This document shows, in pieces, positions 6,195 through 11,643 of a stretch of DNA of 11,643 bases; positions within the stretch are counted from its first letter, which is position 1; each line of letters starts with the position of its first letter. Source of the DNA: CAZJNX01 sp964547415 (GTDB taxonomy: Bacteria; Pseudomonadota; Alphaproteobacteria; Rhizobiales; Amorphaceae); assembly GCA_964547415.1 (NCBI GenBank), contig CAZJNX010000152.1:1-11643 (forward strand), written 5' to 3'. The position numbers and the translations under genes are program-made. The notes beneath the pieces are model-generated. The model was not told the DNA's origin and made no database searches. It saw nothing but the letters and a program-made list of their open reading frames with translations.

Positions 6195-7031
6195 GGCATC
6201 GCCCTGTTCGAGCGGGGGCCGGGCACTGTCCGCCCGACGGCGGAGGCGCGGGAATACCTCGCGGAGGTGTCCGACCTCCTCGACCGGCTCGACCGCAGCA
6301 CGCGGCGGCTCGTCGCCGGCACCGCCCCGCGGCGCCTGCGCATCCGGGCGACGCCCGCCTTCACGAGCCGCTGGCTGATCCCGCGGCTCCACGCCTTCGA
6401 GGCGCGCCACCCGGACATCGACTACGACGTCGCGATCGGCTTCCCGCCGACGGACCTCACGGGGACGGACGTGTTCGTCCACTGGGGCACGACGCCGGTG
6501 GAGGGGGCGCGGGTGGAACCCTTCTTCGCCTCGCCGCGGGCACCGGTGGCGAGCCCCGCCTACCTCGCCCGCGAGGGGCCGGTCGGCCGGCCGGCGGACC
6601 TTCTCGGACGCCGGCTCCTCCACGACGAGGTGGCGGACGGCTGGTCCGGCTGGTTCGAGCGGGTCGGCGTGCGGCCGCCGGGCGGGCCGCTCGGCCCGCG
6701 CTTCGCCCATTGCGAGCTGGTCCTGACGGCGGCGGAGGCGGGGCAGGGCGTGGCGCTGCCGTACCTGGCGCTTCTCGCCCCGCCGCCGGGGGCGGGGGAG
6801 GGCGGCGGCCTCGTGCGCCTGTTCGACGAGGCGAGCGAGCCCGTCACCATCTACGCCTGCGCCTGTGCCGAGGCCGACGCGGATGATCCGGCGGTCCGCG
6901 CGTTTCGCGATTTCCTGTTCGAGGAGGCGGAGGCCGCCGGCGCCCTGCCGCCGGCCGCGCCGGTCTTCGCCCTGCCGTCCCGCGCCACCGGGCGGGCGGC
7001 GGTCAGTGGCGGAAGTGGCGCACGCCGGTGA
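6195..7031 (+). pseudogene. LysR-type regulator lacking the HTH N-terminus (GcvA-like)
   Basis: The recognisable sequence starts at GIALFERGPGTVRPTAEAREY (6195-6257), which is the wing and linker-helix start that follows LExxLG in LysR proteins. The preceding ~50 residues with the helix-turn-helix are absent, and upstream codons give unrelated sequence. The effector-binding domain is intact: LRIRATPAFTSRWLIPRL, FEARHPDIDYDV and a DGWSGWFERVGV segment as in GcvA-like regulators. An annotation tool might start it at the GTG at 6267, but that product could not bind DNA. The C-terminus runs on about 35 residues past the usual family end (after FRDFLFEEAEAAG), through an Ala/Pro-rich tail whose stop is 29 bp inside the convergent purH gene. 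It was probably divergent from the truncated cupin-like gene and controlled it. I call it a pseudogene or an assembly artefact. Confidence 0.75.
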
Positions 7032-8670
7032 AGACCATCGCGACGCGCGCCTGGTCGGCCGCCTTGATCACCTCGGCGTCGCGCATGGAGCCGCCGGGCT
7101 GGATGACGGCCGTCGCGCCCGCCTCCACGGTGGCGAGGAGGCCGTCGGCGAAGGGGAAGAAGGCGTCCGAGGCGGCGACCGAGCCGGTCGCGAGGGAGGT
7201 CGCCTCGCCCGCGGCGGAGGCGGCGTCCTCGGCCTTGCGGGCGGCGATCCGGGCCGAATCCACCCGGCTCATCTGGCCCGCGCCGATCCCGACCGTGGCG
7301 AGGTGCCGGGCGTAGACGATCGCGTTGGACTTCACGTGCTTGGCGACCCGCCAGGCGAAGCGCAGGTCCGCCCACTCCCGCTCCGTCGGCGCCCGCTTCG
7401 TGACGACGCGCATCTCCACCCGGTCGGCCACCTGGTCGTCCCGGGACTGGACGAGGAGGCCCCCCGCCACCGAGCGCACCGTCTCGCCCCGCCCGGCCGG
7501 ATCGGGAAGGCCGTGGGCGAGGAGGAGGCGCAGGTTCGGCTTGTCCGCCATCGCCGCCCGCGCCTCGTCGTCGGCCTCGGGCGCGATCACCACCTCGGTG
7601 AAGATCCGCGCGATCTCCCGCGCCGCCGGTCCGTCGAGCGGCCGGTTGCAGGCGACGATCCCGCCGAAGGCGGAGACCGGGTCGCACAGGAGGGCCTTGC
7701 GGTAGGCCTCGGCGAGGCTGTCGCCGGTCGCCACCCCGCACGGGTTGGCGTGCTTGACGATGGCGACGGCGGCCGCGCGGTCCGGCGGGAACTCTGCGAC
7801 CAGCTCGTAGGCCGCGTCGGTGTCGTTGATGTTGTTGTAGGACAGCGGCTTGCCCTGGACGAGCTGGGCCGTCGCCACGCCCGGACGGCGCGCCCCGCCC
7901 ACGTAGAAGGCCGCCTTCTGGTGCGGGTTCTCCCCGTAGCGCAGCGGGATCGAAAGGCGCCCGGAGAAGGTGCGGAACGGGGCGGGCGGCTCCTCCCGCG
8001 GGCGGTCGTCCCCGTTGCCCTTGTGGCGGGGGCCCTGGTCCTCCTCGGCGAACCAGCGGGCGATCTCCGCATCGTAGGCGGCCGTGCGCGCGAAGGCGCG
8101 GGCCGCGAGGTCCCGGCGGAGGGCGAAGTCGGTCGCCCCGCCCGTCGCCTCGAGGCTGGCGGCGAGGGGGGCGTAGTCGTCCGGATCCGTCACCACCGCC
8201 ACGAAGGCGTGGTTCTTGGCGGCCGCGCGGATCATGGCCGGGCCGCCGATGTCGATGGTCTCAACCGCCGCGTTCCGGTCGGCCCCGCGGGCGATCGTCT
8301 CCTCGAACGGGTAGAGGTTGACCACCACGAGGTCGAACGGGGCGATGCCGTGGGCCTCCATGGCGGTGAGGTGGGACGGGTCGGTGCGCACCGCGAGGAG
8401 GCCGCCGTGGACCTTCGGGTGCAGCGTCTTCACCCGCCCGTCCATGATTTCCGGGAAGCCGGTGACGGTCGACACGTCGGTGACGGGAAGGCCCGCCGCC
8501 TCGATGGCCGCCCGCGTGCCGCCCGTGGAGACGATCTCCGCCCCATGGCGGTGGAGCACCTCGGCGAGCTCCACGAGGCCCCGCTTGTCCGAGACGGACA
8601 GGAGGGCGCGCCTCACCGTCACCTCGTCGGGCGCCTTCTGGGAGTCTTCGTCGGCCGTTTCACCGGACAT
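7003..8670 (-). CDS. purH: Bifunctional AICAR formyltransferase / IMP cyclohydrolase
   Basis: 555 residues from the ATG at 8670, chosen over in-frame codons upstream because GGAGGA (minus strand, 8680-8675) lies 4 nt before it. It catalyses the last two steps of de novo purine synthesis, AICAR to FAICAR (with 10-formyl-THF) and FAICAR to IMP, in the cytoplasm. N-terminal cyclohydrolase domain: LLSVSDKRGLVELA (23-36), VSTGGT (47-52), GRVKTLHPKVHGG (78-90), NLYPFEET (118-125). C-terminal transformylase domain: RYGENPHQ (244-251), the catalytic Lys-His pair in KHANPCGVA (306-314), SDAFFPFADG (501-510), QPGGSMRD (524-531), and the usual terminal TGVRHFRH. It is somewhat longer than the ~510-530 residues common in the family because of a charged linker at about 209-231. 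It is the last gene of the minus-strand cluster; its stop lies inside the 3' end of the LysR frame. Confidence 0.98.
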   Translation of the reverse strand: MSGETADEDSQKAPDEVTVRRALLSVSDKRGLVELAEVLHRHGAEIVSTGGTRAAIEAAGLPVTDVSTVTGFPEIMDGRVKTLHPKVHGGLLAVRTDPSHLTAMEAHGIAPFDLVVVNLYPFEETIARGADRNAAVETIDIGGPAMIRAAAKNHAFVAVVTDPDDYAPLAASLEATGGATDFALRRDLAARAFARTAAYDAEIARWFAEEDQGPRHKGNGDDRPREEPPAPFRTFSGRLSIPLRYGENPHQKAAFYVGGARRPGVATAQLVQGKPLSYNNINDTDAAYELVAEFPPDRAAAVAIVKHANPCGVATGDSLAEAYRKALLCDPVSAFGGIVACNRPLDGPAAREIARIFTEVVIAPEADDEARAAMADKPNLRLLLAHGLPDPAGRGETVRSVAGGLLVQSRDDQVADRVEMRVVTKRAPTEREWADLRFAWRVAKHVKSNAIVYARHLATVGIGAGQMSRVDSARIAARKAEDAASAAGEATSLATGSVAASDAFFPFADGLLATVEAGATAVIQPGGSMRDAEVIKAADQARVAMVFTGVRHFRH

Positions 8671-8754
8671 GGCGTCCTCCGGAACGTGTCGCGGCGGGGG
8701 GTGGACGGGAGGTAGCACTTTTTTCACCGCAGGCGGAAGCGCCAAGCGCCCCCG
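8671..8754. promoter_or_regulatory. Spacer between heparinase-family gene and purH
   Basis: 84 bp with the only A/T homopolymer run that stands out in the window (ACTTTTTTC at 8717-8725 plus strand, so A6 on the coding strand), and a tandem 7-bp repeat AAGCGCC x2 at 8737-8750. The spacer is long enough for a purH-specific promoter, but I see no convincing -35/-10 pair. The A-run has the wrong polarity for a Rho-independent terminator of the upstream gene, so read-through from the heparinase-family gene into purH is plausible. Confidence 0.25.
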
Positions 8755-10377
8755 TCAGGCGGATAGCTGCCGCTCGAGGCGCCAGCGCACCACGTCGGCT
8801 GTGCCCGTGGTGGCCGAGATCACCACCTGGCGCGTCGCCCTCGCCCGCCCGTCCGCCGGGTCCACGTGGATCGAGGGCTCCACGTCCACCGCCGCGTCCG
8901 CCTCCACCGAGAGCCGCCAGATGCCGCCGGTGCCGACGGTGAGGAGGACGGCGCGGCGGGAGGGGCTGAGGCTCGTCTTGACGTCCGGGTGGAGGTGGAA
9001 GCGGATCGCGAACGACACGTCCTCGGAGGCGCCGGGGCCGAACAGGGAATCCCGGCCCGAGACCACCGTGCCGTCCGCCGACACCTGGAGGGCGCGGCGG
9101 TGGACGAGGCCGAACTTGCGCCGGTAGCCGTCGTGGCCCGCGACCACGATGGTCCGCCCGCCCCGCTCCAGGCGCTCCACCGGCACGGTGGCCGGCCCGT
9201 CGAGGAGCGGCCCGTCGGCCGTCCTGAAGCGCCCGGAGGCGGTGTCGGCGACGACGAGGGTGGAGTGGGCGGCCGTGGTGCGGGTGGCGGCGAGCCAGTC
9301 CGGCCCCGCGCCCGCCGGCACGCCGCAGTTGACGACGATCGGCCGCCCCCGGTCGCTCGCCTCGAAGGACAGGCACCCGGCGTGGGCGGTGCCGGCGAAG
9401 GGCTTCGGCGGGGCCGGCCCGGTCTCCATGAGGAGGACGAGGTCGCCCGCCTCGACCCGCTGGTAGCCGGAGTAGCGGGCGTTCGCGGGCGCCCGCGCCT
9501 CCGGGTCGGCGGCGGCGCTCACCGCCTCGAGGCGGGGGAAGGGCGTCGCGCCCACGCCGTTGAAGCGGGCGAGGCTCCCGTCCGGGTGGCGGAAGAAGGC
9601 GAGCATGGGCAGCATCCGGTCCACCTGACCGGCCACGGCGGCGAGCGGCGCCGGGTCCGCGTCCCGGGGAATGCCGCGCGCCTCGACCACCTCGAGCGCG
9701 GGCAGGAGGGCGGCGAGGACCTCGAGGAGCGCGAGGGGGCTGCGGCTCACGTGGCCGCCGTCGGGCAGGACCTGCCGCTCGATCTCCTCGGCGAGCGCCG
9801 TGCGCGCCCGCCACGCCGACCGCTCCGGCGCGTCGAGGGCGTGGGTGGCGGCGAGGAAGGCGATCGCCGCCTCGAGGCGCTCGGGCGCGTCGGAGCCGCG
9901 CTTCAGGAAGGCCTCGAGGCGGCGGGTGTCGCGCCAGGCGGCCTCGAGAAGGAGGCGGGCGAAGGCCGGGTCGTCCTCCGTCAGAAGGTCCGGGGCGGCG
10001 GCGAGGAAGGCGGTGAGGCGCCGCGCCGTCGTCCGCGGGGCGAGGGCGATGGCGGGCAGAGCGCGCTCCTCGGCGACCCAGTCCTCCACGAGGGCGGCGG
10101 CGTTGGCGCGTGCGACGCGGGTCCGGGCGCTCGCGAGGCCGGTCAGGAAGGAAAAGCCGTGGAGCTCGGCGGCGAAGGCCTGCGAGGGCGGCTCGAGGGC
10201 GAACGGGGAGCCGCGGTCCGCCTCCAGCGTCTCGCCCGCGAGGGTGAAGGTGCCGGCGTAGATGGCGTCGGCGACGGCGGGGTCGGCCGCTTCCAGGGAG
10301 GGGAGGGGGGTGACGAGGCGGCACGGCGTCCCGCCGAGGCCCCGGCCCCTGAACAGCGACGAGAGCGCTCGCGCCAC
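8755..10377 (-). CDS. Heparinase II/III family protein
   Basis: 540 residues from the GTG at 10377, 17 bp after the rsmB stop. Reading further upstream enters rsmB in another frame and gives Arg-rich nonsense, and the translation becomes protein-like near ARALSSLF. N-terminal part (about 1-310): Ala/Leu-rich helices, likely the alpha/alpha-toroid of polysaccharide lyases, with PDGGHVSRSPLALLEVL. C-terminal part: the heparinase II/III beta-sandwich, with GDLVLLMETGPAPPKPFAGT, THAGCLSFEASDRGR (H332), IVVNCGVP and TTAAHSTLVVADTASGRF (H371). Related lyases cleave uronic-acid polysaccharides by beta-elimination. No signal peptide is visible, so it would act in the cytoplasm or its N-terminus is misjudged. 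In alphaproteobacteria this subfamily sits, as here, between rsmB and purH; its substrate is not known to me. Tight spacing suggests co-transcription with rsmB. A weak GGCGGG lies before the GTG. Confidence 0.9.
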   Translation of the reverse strand: MARALSSLFRGRGLGGTPCRLVTPLPSLEAADPAVADAIYAGTFTLAGETLEADRGSPFALEPPSQAFAAELHGFSFLTGLASARTRVARANAAALVEDWVAEERALPAIALAPRTTARRLTAFLAAAPDLLTEDDPAFARLLLEAAWRDTRRLEAFLKRGSDAPERLEAAIAFLAATHALDAPERSAWRARTALAEEIERQVLPDGGHVSRSPLALLEVLAALLPALEVVEARGIPRDADPAPLAAVAGQVDRMLPMLAFFRHPDGSLARFNGVGATPFPRLEAVSAAADPEARAPANARYSGYQRVEAGDLVLLMETGPAPPKPFAGTAHAGCLSFEASDRGRPIVVNCGVPAGAGPDWLAATRTTAAHSTLVVADTASGRFRTADGPLLDGPATVPVERLERGGRTIVVAGHDGYRRKFGLVHRRALQVSADGTVVSGRDSLFGPGASEDVSFAIRFHLHPDVKTSLSPSRRAVLLTVGTGGIWRLSVEADAAVDVEPSIHVDPADGRARATRQVVISATTGTADVVRWRLERQLSA

Positions 10378-10394
10378 GGGACCCGCCGGCGCCG

Positions 10395-11643
10395 TCAGCC
10401 GGCCTTCACGAACCGCGCGGCGAAGAAGCCGTCGAGGTCGAAGCGCCCGGACGCGTCCGGCAGGGGCGGGCCGCCGGGCACCGTCCTGAGGGTTCCGGCG
10501 GCCGTCACGAACGGTGCGGCGCCGGCGACCTCGTCCGGGTCCAGCGGGTCGGGCGCGAGGGCAGGGAGGGCGTCCGCGATCCGGCGGGCGAGGCCCTCCC
10601 CCTCCTCCGTCTGGAGGGAGCAGGTGCACACGACGAGCCGGCCGCCGGGCGCGAGCCAGCTCGCCGCGCGCTCCACGAGGGCGAACTGGAGGTCGGAAAG
10701 GGCCGCCGCGTCCGCCTCGCCCTTCAGCCACGGGATGTCGGGATGGCGGCGGATCGTGCCGGTCGCGGTGCAGGGGGCGTCCACGAGGACGGCGTCGAAC
10801 GGTGCCGCGGGCGTGAAGGCGCGGGCGTCGGCGGCGACGGTGCGGGCCCGAAGGCCGGTGCGCGAGAGGTTCTCCTCCACGAGGCGGAGGCGGTCGGGCG
10901 CCACGTCGATGGCCGTCACGTCCGCGCCGGCGGCCGCGAGCTGGAGCGTCTTGCCGCCCGGGGCGGCGCACACGTCCGCGACGCGCCAGCCCGCGACGTC
11001 GCCGAGGAAGCGGGCGGGAAGCTGGGCCGCCGCGTCCTGCACCCAGAAGGCGCCCTCGGCGAAGCCGAAGAGCGTGTCCACCCGGGTTGCCGCGGGGAGG
11101 CGGACGGCGCCGGTGGGAAGGAGAGTGCCGCCGAGGCTGCCCGCGAGCGCGGCCGCGTCGTCCCGGGCGGCGAGGTCGAGGGGCGGCTCGCGCCGGTGGC
11201 TGTCCGCGATGGCGGCGGCCGCCGCCTCGCCGTAGGCCTCGACCCAGCGGGCCCACAGCCAGGGAGGCGTGTTGTCGGCTGGAGACAGGGCGGCGAGGCG
11301 GTCGTCCCGCTCCCGGGCGAGGCGGCGCAGCACCGCGTTGAGGAGGCCGGCGAAGCCCGCGGCCGCGGCGTCGGACCGTGCGGCGGCGACCGTGGCGGAG
11401 ACCGCCGCATGGTCGGCGACGCGCAGGAACAGGACCTGCGCCGCGCCGATGCGCAGGAGGTCGCGGGCGAGGGCGGCCTTCGCGGGCAGCGGCCGGTCCA
11501 TGACCTTCGACAGGATCCGGTCGATGTCGCCGAGGCGGCGGACGGTGACGAGCACCATCGCCCTCAGGAGCGGGCCGTCCCGTCCGGTCTCGCCGTCCGC
11601 CTCGAGGGCGGCGTCGAGCGCCGTCTCCCGGCGGGCGAGGACG
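10395..11643 (-). CDS. rsmB: 16S rRNA m5C967 methyltransferase, start outside the window
   Basis: 415 residues are visible; the frame stays open through the right edge, so the start lies beyond it. An ATG at 11558 exists, but the sequence before it (RRETALDAAL… to …LLRA) continues the NusB-like domain, so that ATG is internal. N-terminal NusB-like RNA-binding domain: VTVRRLGDIDRILSK and LLRIGAAQVLFL, ending at LLNAVLRRLAR. Methyltransferase domain, numbered from the window edge: EGAFWVQDAAAQLPA (196-210), SAM-binding DVCAAPGGKTLQLA (223-236), DAPCTATGTIRRHPD (288-302, motif IV with the Cys that helps product release), and CTCSLQTEEG (339-348, motif VI with the nucleophilic Cys). It methylates C967 of 16S rRNA in the cytoplasm using S-adenosylmethionine. 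It is the first gene seen in the minus-strand cluster and is followed 17 bp later by the heparinase-family gene. Confidence 0.95.
   Translation of the reverse strand, partial: VLARRETALDAALEADGETGRDGPLLRAMVLVTVRRLGDIDRILSKVMDRPLPAKAALARDLLRIGAAQVLFLRVADHAAVSATVAAARSDAAAAGFAGLLNAVLRRLARERDDRLAALSPADNTPPWLWARWVEAYGEAAAAAIADSHRREPPLDLAARDDAAALAGSLGGTLLPTGAVRLPAATRVDTLFGFAEGAFWVQDAAAQLPARFLGDVAGWRVADVCAAPGGKTLQLAAAGADVTAIDVAPDRLRLVEENLSRTGLRARTVAADARAFTPAAPFDAVLVDAPCTATGTIRRHPDIPWLKGEADAAALSDLQFALVERAASWLAPGGRLVVCTCSLQTEEGEGLARRIADALPALAPDPLDPDEVAGAAPFVTAAGTLRTVPGGPPLPDASGRFDLDGFFAARFVKAG

Noticed and set aside
5942..6710. Minus-strand open frames across the isomerase/LysR region
   Set aside because: Arg-rich products without motifs, antisense to genes with clear family motifs. 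Only the different frame ending at 6073 shows a protein-like sequence, and it is reported as a fragment.
8717..8750. T6 run next to a CCGC..GCGG stem as a possible terminator after the heparinase-family gene
   Set aside because: On the transcribed (minus) strand the run is A6 and follows a very short stem, so its polarity is wrong for a Rho-independent terminator of that gene.
6865..11235. Long plus-strand frames antisense to purH (6865-8715) and to the heparinase/rsmB region (8866-11235)
   Set aside because: Both strands cannot code here; the minus-strand proteins carry complete catalytic motifs, while these frames are Arg/Gly/Val-rich without any recognisable motif.

Overview
The window is about 11.6 kb of very GC-rich, gene-dense chromosome from an alphaproteobacterium. 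The strongest taxonomic clue is the minus-strand order rsmB, heparinase II/III-family gene, purH, which I recall as a conserved alphaproteobacterial neighbourhood (Hyphomicrobiales and Rhodobacterales). Codon use is uniformly GC-biased, which also produces many long spurious open frames on opposite strands. I saw no tRNA, rRNA, CRISPR array, insertion sequence or phage gene.

Left part (1-4604): the 3' end of a NUDIX-like gene on the plus strand runs into the end of a minus-strand gene for a large secreted-type RTX calcium-binding protein. Divergent from the RTX gene is a PhzF-family epimerase/isomerase gene. It converges almost stop-to-stop on a minus-strand TauE/SafE-type membrane transporter gene.

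Middle (4694-7031): a two-gene plus-strand operon encodes a fumarylacetoacetate/fumarylpyruvate hydrolase-family enzyme and a zeta-class GST-like maleylacetoacetate/maleylpyruvate isomerase. Together these would isomerise and then cleave the ring-fission product of gentisate or homogentisate. Just after them is a scar: the 3' end of a minus-strand, probably cupin-like, gene abuts a plus-strand LysR gene that has lost its DNA-binding N-terminus. Both 5' ends and the divergent promoter between them are missing, so this is either a real deletion or an assembly join.

Right part (7003-11643): three minus-strand genes, transcribed right to left, are rsmB (16S rRNA m5C methyltransferase, start beyond the window edge), a heparinase II/III-family gene 17 bp downstream, and purH (last two steps of IMP synthesis). 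purH ends in a 29-bp convergent overlap with the damaged LysR gene.

I did not find a convincing undescribed multi-gene system. The points most worth a second look are the double-truncation scar near 6190, the protease-less RTX protein with an unassigned N-terminal half, and the start of the TauE gene.
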